From the NCBI RefSeq assembly GCF_002414005.1, contig NZ_DHYG01000011.1:1-55858 (forward strand): DNA of 55,858 nucleotides. Reading direction: 5' to 3'. Position numbers and translations under genes: made by a program. This DNA is from Psychrobacter sp. UBA5136 (GTDB lineage Bacteria > Pseudomonadota > Gammaproteobacteria > Pseudomonadales > Moraxellaceae). How positions within the stretch are numbered: position 1 is the first letter of the stretch; each line of letters begins with the position of its first letter. Shown piece by piece: positions 15,813 to 23,792 of this stretch. The notes below the pieces were generated by a model. It saw nothing but the letters and a program-made list of their open reading frames with translations, was not told the origin of the DNA and searched no databases.

Positions 15813-16917
15813 CAGCGCTCAAATACCACAAAATCCATTATCAAATATAACAAAAAATATAATGGCTGATTGCTTAAAGGGGCTAAAGGTAGTGGACCTC
15901 ACGCGTAATCTACCCGGTCCATTTGCTACCAGATTACTTGCGGATTTGGGAGCAGAAATCATTAAGATTGAACCAAAAAATGGCGACCCGGGACGGGCGT
16001 TTGGTGAATTGTTCGAGGCTCTAAATCATGGCAAACACTGCGAGAAAGTTGATTTTCGCAGTGCAGAAGGTATCGACACTATCAAAGCTTATATCAAAGA
16101 CGCCGACGTCATGCTTGATAGCTTTCGCCCTGAAGTACTGGCAGGTATGGGTTTAGATGCCGCTACTTTGCACGCCATCAACCCAAAGCTTGTCATAGTA
16201 TCCATCACAGGATATGGCATCGCTGATGCTCTTAACGAGTCAGCCGCGCCTTGGACGGCTAAAGCGGGTCACGATATCAATTTTATGGCGATGAGTGGTA
16301 CATTGGCACAATTAACAACCGCTTCAGGCGAGCAAGCCATGCCCAATATGCAGTTTGCCGATTTGGCAGGGGGCAGTGATACCGCGGTGATCGCCTTACT
16401 AGCAGCAGTATTTGCCGCCAAAAACACTGGGCGCGGACGCCATATTGCCGTTAGCATGACGCACAGCTTGTACCATCACTTAGTAATGCCAAAGGCCACG
16501 GCTAATATGATGCAGGATATCAGCGGTCGCTATCCAGCGCCGCAACAAGACTTTTTGGGCGGTATATTACCCTGCTATCGGTTATACAAAACCCAAGACG
16601 GTCGCCACATGGCAGTCGGTTCATTAGAGCTGAAGTTTTGGCAGCTATTATGCAGGACATTAGATTTGACTGAGTACGCCGATGCGCATTGGCAGCGCGG
16701 CTTTATGCCTCATACAGCTGCGAGTAAACTGGCTGAGCAAGCCATGACAGATAAGTTTGCCAGTCAAACCTTAACGCATTGGCAAGCTGTCTTTAGCGAT
16801 GTTGATGCTTGCGTGACGCCCGTACTGACACTGGCAGAAGCACAAAAGCATCCGCTATTTGCCCATCAAGATAAGTATCAAGCAACGGCTGGCTGGCAAG
16901 TGCTTGCGGGGGCGTAA
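15805..16917 (+). CDS. CaiB/BaiF family CoA transferase, alpha-methylacyl-CoA racemase-like
   Basis: A 370-residue type III CoA-transferase-fold protein. It keeps the residues of alpha-methylacyl-CoA racemase: His156 in AGHDINFM, Asp186 in ADLAGG and Glu275 in GSLELKFW. The N-terminus has the usual GLKVVDLTRNLPGPF. I place the start at 15805, which overlaps the preceding stop and follows GAGGTG by eight bases. ATG 15862 would give 351 residues and a shorter N-terminus that fits the family but has no ribosome site. A racemase would let the operon handle 2-methyl-branched acyl-CoA. A CoA transferase role remains possible. Confidence 0.85.
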   Translation: MVNSAQIPQNPLSNITKNIMADCLKGLKVVDLTRNLPGPFATRLLADLGAEIIKIEPKNGDPGRAFGELFEALNHGKHCEKVDFRSAEGIDTIKAYIKDADVMLDSFRPEVLAGMGLDAATLHAINPKLVIVSITGYGIADALNESAAPWTAKAGHDINFMAMSGTLAQLTTASGEQAMPNMQFADLAGGSDTAVIALLAAVFAAKNTGRGRHIAVSMTHSLYHHLVMPKATANMMQDISGRYPAPQQDFLGGILPCYRLYKTQDGRHMAVGSLELKFWQLLCRTLDLTEYADAHWQRGFMPHTAASKLAEQAMTDKFASQTLTHWQAVFSDVDACVTPVLTLAEAQKHPLFAHQDKYQATAGWQVLAGA

Positions 16918-16965
16918 CGTTATAATCAATCTACTATAAAAGACGGATTGCTGATTTAATTAACA

Positions 16966-17004
16966 AATCTAGGCCCCGAATCTAGGCCCCGAACCTAAGC
17001 CCCG
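16966..17004. repeat. three 13-bp tandem units across a stop codon
   Basis: AATCTAGGCCCCG occurs twice exactly (16966-16978, 16979-16991) and a third time with two changes (16992-17004). The stop codon of the minus-strand gene (16984-16982) sits in the middle unit. Because 13 is not a multiple of 3, a change in copy number would alter the C-terminus. Confidence 0.9.
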
Positions 17005-17596
17005 AAGTTTTGAGTGCCCATACCAGCTCAACAAAGGCACGATTGTTGGTCAACGGCTCGCCATCGATGATAAGCACGTAACCTGAGCCGTCAATCCATA
17101 AAAATACAAAACTGGTTTCAGGAATCAGCAAATCAACTTGTTGAAAAAAAGAGATGGCTTGGCTCTCTACCGCCCAGCCGCGCTGTTTTTGGCGCAGCAT
17201 AAAGCCTGAAAAGTCAGCCGCCGCAACGCTCAGCATATCCGCTTCTTCTTGGCTATAACCAATGCGTGCCAGACAAAAACCTTCATCAGTACCGATCGCC
17301 GCGCGGCGTTTACCAGATAAGCTTGAAACGACGTACGGTAAAAACTGGTCCAAAGGCAAATTCGGCGCTGGCAAAAATAGCGACAGCTTCTCAATCCAGC
17401 CGTGTTCTAAAAAGCTGTCTAACCATTCATCAGAATAGCGCTCGAGCCAATCGGCAGCCAGTAGCGTTTCATTGTGCGACAATAAATCTTGCAAGGATAA
17501 CTGCTCAGGCGTCGGTTCACTTTGCGAGAATGCCTCAAAAATGCCGGCTGGGGTCAAGGTCAGATAGGTTTTATTAGCGTTTAGATAAGAGGACAT
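16982..17596 (-). CDS. uncharacterised protein with a possible Roadblock/LC7-like C-terminal half
   Basis: A 204-residue soluble protein. I do not recognise it with certainty. The second half (about 95-200) has the layout of a Roadblock/LC7 domain: AAIGTDEGFCLARIG, then SQEEADMLSVAAADFSGFM, a strand region (LLIPETSFVFLWIDGSGYVL) and a final helix. This resembles the bona fide Roadblock protein of the same cluster (20105-20467) in order of elements. The first half is Leu/Glu-rich and helical without a match. It is the last gene of a minus-strand group and follows the unknown 211-residue gene by 59 bp. The assignment is inference. Confidence 0.6.
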   Translation of the reverse strand: MSSYLNANKTYLTLTPAGIFEAFSQSEPTPEQLSLQDLLSHNETLLAADWLERYSDEWLDSFLEHGWIEKLSLFLPAPNLPLDQFLPYVVSSLSGKRRAAIGTDEGFCLARIGYSQEEADMLSVAAADFSGFMLRQKQRGWAVESQAISFFQQVDLLIPETSFVFLWIDGSGYVLIIDGEPLTNNRAFVELVWALKTSGLRFGA

Positions 17597-17655
17597 AGCG
17601 GCTACCCGTTAGATGAATGTTTTATGATGCTATGAAAAAATAAGTAAGTTAGGCT

Positions 17656-18291
17656 CTAAGTATTTTGGACGTTCTGGGCATTTTTGGTTTGATCAAGTTG
17701 TTGCTGACAGTCATTCCAGCGCTCATCAAACTGCCAATCACTTTTACCCAAGCGAAACCAAACCAAGGAGAACGCCAGACGGTCGTGACGCGCGATACAA
17801 TGGGCAAAAAACTCATTTTCTATTTGCTCTATAGTGTCAAAGTCTTGGTTATCACGCGCGAGCATCAAATCGCGGGTGATGTCCTTGGCGATTTCTTTAG
17901 CATCATCACTACTGATACGTAGCCGCTTGGTTTGCTCATTTAACGACGGCGATACCAGTACGCTCCAGCGCGTTGCTAGCATACTATTTTTTTGGATATA
18001 GCTTTTTTTATCGATACAATCGCGAAAGCCTTGCTCGATATGCGGCAGCATGCGCCCTTGTAAGCGGGTAAACATATTGGTGACATCATAAGGGATGTCA
18101 TACCAGCAGCCATAAAAAAAGTCTGCAACTGCGCCTTGCAGCGGCTCTTTTTCGTTTAACAGTAGCGCAGCATTGATACGTTGCTCGTGAAAATGGCGAT
18201 TGTTGGGTGCGATAAATATTTTACGTGAGTAAAGACGATACACACGCCGCGCCGCCATTTCACTTTCTTTGATGAGATCTAAATCAGACAT
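17656..18291 (-). CDS. hypothetical protein in the Roadblock/PAS cluster
   Basis: A 211-residue protein I do not recognise. It is soluble, without signal peptide or membrane segment, rich in charged residues and aromatic clusters (FFYGCWYDIPYDV near residue 80). It looks mostly helical, with an Asp/Glu-rich region at 130-165. AGGA seven bases before the ATG supports the start. It lies downstream of the PhnD-like gene on the same strand, with a repeat-filled gap of 265 bp between, and upstream of the possible Roadblock-like protein gene. It may belong to the same system. Confidence 0.7.
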   Translation of the reverse strand: MSDLDLIKESEMAARRVYRLYSRKIFIAPNNRHFHEQRINAALLLNEKEPLQGAVADFFYGCWYDIPYDVTNMFTRLQGRMLPHIEQGFRDCIDKKSYIQKNSMLATRWSVLVSPSLNEQTKRLRISSDDAKEIAKDITRDLMLARDNQDFDTIEQIENEFFAHCIARHDRLAFSLVWFRLGKSDWQFDERWNDCQQQLDQTKNAQNVQNT

Positions 18292-18360
18292 AAGGGTGTC
18301 CTGTTAGTCATAGTCATTGTTATGTAAGTTCGCAATACAATCGATACGTTGATAGCCATG

Positions 18361-18462
18361 TGCTACTGGGATGAATTTTCCGTAGCCTCTGCGATAGCAG
18401 CAAGCAAGGAAAATTTACAACAGTAGCACTGTCGCGCTTTTAAAATAAATCGACTATAAATA
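18361..18462. repeat. dispersed intergenic repeat, copy C (composite, partly inverted)
   Basis: The left part (18361-18414) is the reverse complement of the copy A/D left block: TGCTACTGGGATGAATTTTC and then GCAGCAAGCAAGGAAAATT. The right part (18420-18462) is in direct orientation: CAGTAGCACTGT, an AT run and AAATCGACTATAAA. The two halves therefore face away from each other. Confidence 0.65.
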
Positions 18463-18466
18463 ACTA

Positions 18467-18508
18467 CTATTAAATGAGTGCTATTAAACAAGTGCTATCA
18501 AACAATCA
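18467..18508. repeat. three 14-bp tandem units
   Basis: CTATTAAATGAGTG, CTATTAAACAAGTG and CTATCAAACAATCA follow one another, directly after copy C of the dispersed repeat. Confidence 0.75.
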
Positions 18509-18556
18509 CTGTGACTTAAATAAGATGCCGATGAATAATAAACCTGTCAGCTAAAT

Positions 18557-19306
18557 TTAGCTCAGTAAAGTTTGCATCAAATCAATCATAAATTCCGCGT
18601 CTTCTTCGCTCATGGCTTCAAAACCTTGCGGCATACCAAGTTCGGCCAACGCTTCTTTACCGTCGTCATCGTTATGCAGATTCAAGATGGCATCCATCAA
18701 GATGTCTGTATCAGGAAAGCCCTCTTTAATAAGCAATACATGACTGATATCGGCCAAATCGCTTTCGATTAAGACGGCTAACTGCGCCTTGGTCAAGCGT
18801 GAAAAGCTGTGGAAAATCTCTGCCAAAAAGAACGCCGCTTGCGCTTCGCCTTTAATGACTTGGCGCGCCGCTGCTTGATACGTTTCAGTCACTGACCAAT
18901 GAAGATCCGCTTCTTCTATATCAACCGCTTCAAGCAAGCGTAAACCAATTAATTTTACATCGCGGTTATCTGCCATCGCTATGGTAGCGCCAGCTTTGAT
19001 ATCCTCTAAGCGATTGATGTCGCTATTTGCTGCTGCCGTAATGACCATCTCATCAGATTTGCCGATAGGACGCGCAATCGCACGGTAGCCTTGTTCACGG
19101 ATAAGGGTAGCCGCATCAAAGGGATTGGCATAAATAACCTGAATATCGCCTTGATTGATGATGTCTTCTTGTTCAGCATGCGAGGTAGGGATGTTTAGGT
19201 GCATGTTGAGATTGGCACGCTTTTGAATCAAGGTGTTAAACATGTGCCAGCCTGCAAAACGCTCCGGCGAAAAATCAGGGGCGATTAACATATTATGTGT
19301 CGTCAT
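18557..19306 (-). CDS. PhnD-like phosphate/phosphonate-binding protein family member without export signal
   Basis: A 249-residue type II periplasmic-binding-fold protein resembling the PhnD family of phosphate/phosphite/phosphonate binding proteins. The features are an early APDFSPERFAGWHMFNTL, a QVIYANPFDAATLI hinge region, an IARPIGKSDEMVITAAANS strand and a central GATIAMADNRDVK. There is no signal peptide or lipobox, and no permease or ATPase genes are nearby. It is therefore probably a cytoplasmic ligand sensor rather than a transport component. AGGAAGG lies seven bases ahead of the ATG. It starts 3 bp after the PAS gene stop, so the two are translationally coupled. The ligand is unknown. 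Confidence 0.8.
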   Translation of the reverse strand: MTTHNMLIAPDFSPERFAGWHMFNTLIQKRANLNMHLNIPTSHAEQEDIINQGDIQVIYANPFDAATLIREQGYRAIARPIGKSDEMVITAAANSDINRLEDIKAGATIAMADNRDVKLIGLRLLEAVDIEEADLHWSVTETYQAAARQVIKGEAQAAFFLAEIFHSFSRLTKAQLAVLIESDLADISHVLLIKEGFPDTDILMDAILNLHNDDDGKEALAELGMPQGFEAMSEEDAEFMIDLMQTLLS

Positions 19307-19309
19307 GAT

Positions 19310-19804
19310 TTAGCCTTCCTCGTTTTGTTTTATTTGGGCATACTGAGCGATTGCCGCCTCAATTTTACTGCGCGACGGCTTACGGCGTACAGAGGTATAA
19401 CCAACCGTTTCGCCGCGACGGACGTTTGGCACCACAGTCGCATAAACCCAATAATGGCTGCCATCTTTGCATAAGTTTTTCACATAGCCATGCCATTTTT
19501 GCCCAGCATTGGCGGTCGCCCACAAGTCTTTATAGGCGGCTTTTGGCATGTCAGGATGGCGCAAAATATAATGCTGCTTACCGATTAATTCATCGACGTC
19601 ATAGCCGCTAATCTCGACAAAGGCATCATTGACATGCGTCAAAACGCCGTCTAGGTCGGTACGTGACACGATCAGCTTACCGTCAGGATAAGGGCGTTCG
19701 ATACCGCTATCATAGATGGTGCGCGAGGTGCCATCATGATACGTCATGGTGATTTGCTCGGCTGGCACGTCAGGCTTAATGGCGTCGGGGAGTGGAGAAC
19801 CCAT
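19310..19804 (-). CDS. Aer-type PAS domain protein
   Basis: A 164-residue single-domain PAS protein with no output domain. The core (about 40-145) is of the FAD-binding Aer type: SRTDLDGVLTHVNDAFVEIS, then LRHPDMPKAAYKDLW with Arg82-His83-Pro84-Asp85, GQKWHGYVKNLCKDGSHYWV and VGYTSVRRKPS. In Aer the corresponding Arg-His-x-Asp residues bind FAD, so a redox or oxygen sensor is likely. Without transmitter or receiver domains it must act through partners, most simply the PhnD-like protein encoded 3 bp downstream. AAAGGAG precedes the ATG, a strong site. Confidence 0.88.
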   Translation of the reverse strand: MGSPLPDAIKPDVPAEQITMTYHDGTSRTIYDSGIERPYPDGKLIVSRTDLDGVLTHVNDAFVEISGYDVDELIGKQHYILRHPDMPKAAYKDLWATANAGQKWHGYVKNLCKDGSHYWVYATVVPNVRRGETVGYTSVRRKPSRSKIEAAIAQYAQIKQNEEG

Positions 19805-20104
19805 TGTAATCTCCTTTATTTATCATTGGTGCGATAATTATTAAAGTGGTTAAAGCTATTAGAGTTTTTAAAGCTATTAAATACAGGCCGATCAACTTTA
19901 GGCAAATTCGGCGCGCTGAGTACTTGTTAAGTGTTCGGTAAACGTTTAGAAAACCTAATCACTCATTCAATATAAACAGTATGCAATACCTTAAATAATT
20001 TTTATAAGACATGCCGATAATTTTCATTTAAAGTGTTGTTTATCAAGTAGTTTGTAGCACTGCTGTCGCGTAAAGCCTTATCGGCCGAGAGTAGAAGTCA
20101 TCGA
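19805..20104. other. intergenic region between the Roadblock and PAS genes
   Basis: 300 bp, AT-rich. GTAGCACTG-CT-GTCGCG at 20054-20070 resembles the right block of repeat copy C with two extra bases, possibly a decayed copy. No gene and no clear terminator seen, so read-through from the Roadblock gene is possible. Confidence 0.45.
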
Positions 20105-20467
20105 TTAGATAAGTTTTGCCAAGGCTTCTGATGCGCGTTTAATGTCTAAGAATATCAAGCCAAGCTTAGCGTTTGGTTTGGCCATAATGGTCAATACCGC
20201 TTCATCGCCTGATGAAGTCATAATCACGTAGCCTTTTTCGCCTTGGATCATGATACGGTCGATGCTGCCACGAGCCAATTCGCGACCTGCGCGGTCACCA
20301 AGTGACAATAAAGCGGCAGACATAGCGCCAACGCGGTCTTCATCAACGCCTGTTGGCAGCGCGGATGCAATCATAAGACCATCGTTCGAGATAAGGGCAG
20401 AAGCTTCCACATCGGCTGATGAGCTGTTTAGGTCTTCCAAGATTTGCTGGAATGAGTCTGTACGCAT
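20105..20467 (-). CDS. Roadblock/LC7 domain protein (MglB-like)
   Basis: A 120-residue single-domain Roadblock/LC7 protein. Residues 1-20 form the first helix, ASALISNDGLMIASALP is the first beta pair, EDRVGAMSAALLSLGDRAG is the long central helix, and IMIQGEKGYVIM and AVLTIMAKPNAKLGLIFLD the last strands. Proteins of this family regulate small Ras-like GTPases, as MglB does for MglA, or form homodimeric scaffolds. No GTPase gene is present in this window. It is the first gene of the minus-strand cluster and is separated from the PAS gene by 300 bp. Confidence 0.9.
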   Translation of the reverse strand: MRTDSFQQILEDLNSSSADVEASALISNDGLMIASALPTGVDEDRVGAMSAALLSLGDRAGRELARGSIDRIMIQGEKGYVIMTSSGDEAVLTIMAKPNAKLGLIFLDIKRASEALAKLI

Positions 20468-21158
20468 AACGATTTCTCTGTGACGAATGATTAAATAAAA
20501 TGGATTAAACCGTGTTTAATACTGTCTTAAGTAGACAATAATAAGGGCGAGATTATAAACCCTTACTATTAGCATTGATATAGGAAGACCCCATTTATTA
20601 TATAAATAAAATGTATATTTAACCTTTTATTCCTATTTCCCAACCGTTCATCGTAATGTTATTACAACTGATAAATAAAAGTTGGTTTTGTATGAAATAT
20701 CTAGTATTTTTATTTTTCATTCAGGCGTTTTTACGGCACACTGTGGGTAGCAAGTAAGCATAAAAAATCGCTGTTTAAAGAAACAGTTTTGCACAAAATG
20801 GTTTTAAATTGCGCAAATAATAGGGGTTGTTTTTTTGACTAACGAGTTTTCACAGCAAGGTTATTGATAGATTATAATTAAAAAAAGTCTCTTATAACTT
20901 TTGATGATGGTGATATTTACTAGACTTATACAGCAAAAAAATGCTATATAGTTATGAGATAAAAATTGTTTGTGCTTCTGGGTTTAAGATTTAGAGACAC
21001 ATTCAGTTGGCTTCTAATCCCACTAGCTTCTATGTCCCACAAGGCCTAGAGGCGATTTCAGTCCCGCACTCGCGTTTTAAAATCCCATCGTTTGCGCTTA
21101 AGCGATAAAACGTCCGTGTGAATCAGCATGATTTCAATTTTTACCCTAAGGAACCTAT
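20468..21158. other. long AT-rich divergent region ahead of gdhA
   Basis: 691 bp between the divergent Roadblock and gdhA genes. It is AT-rich with A- and T-runs. A perfect 10-bp palindrome, CGCTTAAGCG (21095-21104), lies 55 bp before the gdhA start. I see no ORF worth calling, no tRNA and no strong hairpin. Confidence 0.5.
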
Positions 21159-22505
21159 ATGAGTATCAGTCAGGCAATCGAAAAAGTCGAAGCACGTTAC
21201 GCCCATCAACCTGAATTTATTCAGGCGGTAAAAGAAGTTGCAATCACTATTGCTCCGCTATACGACGCCCATCCCGAATACGATACGTTCAAAATATTTG
21301 AGCGCCTCGTTGAGCCTGACCGTGTTATCGCTTTTCGTATCAATTGGGAAAACGATAAAGGGGAAATACAGGTGAACCGCGGCTGGCGCGTGCAGTTCAA
21401 TAACGCTTTAGGTCCTTATAAAGGAGGCGTCCGCTTCCATCCTACCGTTAACCAATCGGTACTTAAATTTTTAGGGTTTGAGCAAATTTTCAAAAACGCC
21501 TTAACGGGTTTGCCGATGGGCGGCGGTAAAGGTGGCGCTGATTTTGATCCTAAAGGCAAGTCTGACAGCGAAATCCGCCGTTTTTGCTACGCCTTTATGC
21601 GTGAGCTGCACCCATACGTCAGTAAAGACATCGATGTACCAGCAGGCGACATTGGCGTCGGTGGCCGCGAAGTCAGCTATATGTTTGCGATGTACAAAAA
21701 CCTGACGCGTGAGCACGGCGGCGTCTTGACCGGTAAAGGCGTCGGTTTTGGTGGTAGCTTGATGCGTACCGAAGCAACGGGCTATGGCGCGGTTTATTTC
21801 TTAGAAAACATGCTAGCGGCGCAAAACGATAACATCAAAGGCAAAAAGGTGCTGATATCAGGCGCTGGTAACGTGTCACTTCACGCTGCTGAAAAAGCGC
21901 ATATGCTGGGCGCAACGGTACTGACGGTATCTGACTCACAAGGTACGCTGTATGATAAAAACGGCATGGATCAAGAAAAAATTGATTGGCTAAAAGCGCA
22001 AAAAGCCCAAAGTAAGCCATTGTGTGATTATGTCGATGTATTCGGCGGTGAATGGTTGGCTAAGCAAAAACCTTGGCATATCAAAGGTGATATCGCGATT
22101 CCATCGGCGACCCAAAACGAAGTTGATGAAGACGATGCCAAACTAATGGTTGAAAACGGCATTAAATATATTGCCGAAGGCGCGAACATGCCATTGACCG
22201 CTGATGCGATTGATTATGTCCGTCTGCACCGTGTGCACTATGCACCAGGTAAAGCGGCTAACGCTGGCGGTGTGGCGGTTTCTGGTCTTGAGATGTCACA
22301 AAACTCAGTACGCCAATACAAAACCTTTGAGCAAGTCGATGAGCGCCTAAAAGCCATCATGAAAAATATCCATGACTGTGCTGCTGAGGCATCGGAAAAC
22401 TATGGTCAAACGGACAATGGTTATATTGACTATATGACAGGTGCTAATATCGTGGGTTTTAAACGCGTTGCTGATGCCTTATGTGCTTATGGTATCTTGA
22501 ACTAA
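21159..22505 (+). CDS. gdhA: NADP-specific glutamate dehydrogenase
   Basis: A 448-residue cytosolic enzyme assimilating ammonia into 2-oxoglutarate to make glutamate. Typical hexameric GdhA length. Motifs are GPYKGGVRFHP, the catalytic lysine Lys124 in PMGGGKGGADFDP, DVPAGDIGVGGREV and a Rossmann GAGNVS segment. TAAGGAACC lies ahead of the ATG. It is monocistronic, with a long leader region upstream and a terminator right after the stop. Control is not evident beyond a short palindrome upstream. Confidence 0.96.
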   Translation: MSISQAIEKVEARYAHQPEFIQAVKEVAITIAPLYDAHPEYDTFKIFERLVEPDRVIAFRINWENDKGEIQVNRGWRVQFNNALGPYKGGVRFHPTVNQSVLKFLGFEQIFKNALTGLPMGGGKGGADFDPKGKSDSEIRRFCYAFMRELHPYVSKDIDVPAGDIGVGGREVSYMFAMYKNLTREHGGVLTGKGVGFGGSLMRTEATGYGAVYFLENMLAAQNDNIKGKKVLISGAGNVSLHAAEKAHMLGATVLTVSDSQGTLYDKNGMDQEKIDWLKAQKAQSKPLCDYVDVFGGEWLAKQKPWHIKGDIAIPSATQNEVDEDDAKLMVENGIKYIAEGANMPLTADAIDYVRLHRVHYAPGKAANAGGVAVSGLEMSQNSVRQYKTFEQVDERLKAIMKNIHDCAAEASENYGQTDNGYIDYMTGANIVGFKRVADALCAYGILN

Positions 22506-22538
22506 AAATGTATTCACACTGAAGTTGTCTTTAATAGA

Positions 22539-22573
22539 CCGCGCTTATCTGAAAGGATAGGCGCGTTTTTTTT
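22539..22573 (+). terminator. Rho-independent terminator after gdhA
   Basis: CGCGCTTATC pairs with GATAGGCGCG (one G-U pair) around a six-base loop, followed by T8. Confidence 0.85.
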
Positions 22574-22726
22574 GTTTTCAAACAATTTTGACTTCAAACA
22601 ATGCTGATACATTAGGATACTTTTTTGCCGCACAGGTTTATCTCATCAACGTTATGATAAGGAACACTACTGAGCTAAATAAAAGCGACGTTAAATGAAA
22701 AACACTATAAATGAGGAGGTAATCTT

Positions 22727-23308
22727 ATGAATAAAGTTCTAAAAAGCTTTCAGCTAACCACATTAGGTGCTTGCCTGACATTGGCTTTGACAACGGGTGT
22801 CATGAGTACAACTGCCAGTGCAGCCAGTAATGCAGACGAAGTACGCGCCGCTCAAGCAGCCAAAATTAGCTTAAAGCAAGCCATTACTATCGCCAGTAAA
22901 GCGGCTTCTGGTATTTTAATCAGCGCAGAGTTCGATGACGATGATAGCGATGCGGTAGACAAGGGCGGCGTCTATGAATTAGAATTCAGTACAGATAGCG
23001 TCAACTATGAAATCAAAGTAGATGCTGTTACTGGCAAGATTGTAAAAACAGAAACTGAGCGTCTAGATGGCGATGACATCAACGATTACCAAGTTCAAAA
23101 AAAAGCGAAAACCGATATTATGACGGCCATCAATAGCGCTGAAAAACAAACAGGCGGACGAATCTTAAAAATTGAATTTGAGAATGACCGTGATTATGCC
23201 AATCATACGGCGTATTATAAAGCCGACCTATTAAAAGGTAACCAGATTATCAGTATCAATGTGGACGCCAATACTGGCAAAACATTTGCCAATAAGTTTA
23301 AAAAATAG
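22727..23308 (+). CDS. secreted double-PepSY domain protein
   Basis: A 193-residue exported protein. The signal peptide covers about residues 1-33 (LTLALTTGVMSTTASA-AS cleavage region). Two PepSY-type repeats follow: ISLKQAITIASKAASG...YEIKVDAVTGKIV and AKTDIMTAINSAEKQTGGRI...ISINVDANTGKTF. An acidic DDDDSD stretch lies in the first. PepSY domains are thought to modulate proteases or bind small ligands in the periplasm; the role here is unknown. GGAGGT precedes the ATG. A single gene with its own terminator. Confidence 0.88.
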   Translation: MNKVLKSFQLTTLGACLTLALTTGVMSTTASAASNADEVRAAQAAKISLKQAITIASKAASGILISAEFDDDDSDAVDKGGVYELEFSTDSVNYEIKVDAVTGKIVKTETERLDGDDINDYQVQKKAKTDIMTAINSAEKQTGGRILKIEFENDRDYANHTAYYKADLLKGNQIISINVDANTGKTFANKFKK

Positions 23309-23792
23309 CAGTCATCTTTATAAAGGTAGTAAAAAGACATCAACTATATAGTTGATGTCTTTTTTTTGAACCATATTTATTCTAATTCCGGCCGTTGCCG
23401 TGCTTATCAATAAAGAGTTTGACCAGAAAAAGGGCTATATAAATCTTTATAAGCCCGTAAATTTTAATAATCTTACGCATACTCACTGTTTTTGTACGTT
23501 TATTCTTACGCAAGTGCGATAATATAAAAGCAACTCACTGTTGTATAATCAGTGCTGCTGGTTAAAATATTGGTTAATAATAACCGTTACCTAGCGTGGT
23601 TATATCAACAGCATATAAAAATAGCATTGAAAAATACTCACAGTATCCTCAAATCGGAAAGCCAAAGCCAAGCATGACAGGCAATAGGCGCGATTTTTAG
23701 TCAATACTGTTGGCAACTTTTATTCCTATTTGTTGATCTGATTGTTGGTTTGATATTTTTTGCATTATTCACCTACTTTATAAGGACGTCTT
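23309..23792. other. intergenic region ahead of the amino acid ABC transporter
   Basis: After the PepSY terminator the region contains a second weak hairpin, GGGCT...AGCCC (about 23432-23455), and a small inverted repeat GGTTA-N4-TAACC (23572-23585). The promoter of the transporter should be here. No gene is seen. Confidence 0.45.
23335..23368 (+). terminator. Rho-independent terminator after the PepSY gene
   Basis: AGACATCAAC and GTTGATGTCT form a perfect 10-bp stem around a six-base loop, followed by T8. Confidence 0.9.

Larger units (their letters stand above)
18292..18556. other. repeat-rich gap inside the minus-strand cluster
   Basis: 265 bp holding two arms of the dispersed repeat (copy C) and a 14-bp triplication. 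No gene or terminator is clear. The gap may split the cluster into two transcription units. Confidence 0.5.

Noticed and set aside
18557..19306. Phosphonate ABC transporter
   Set aside because: Only the binding-protein-like gene is present; there is no permease, ATPase or signal peptide, so transport is unlikely.
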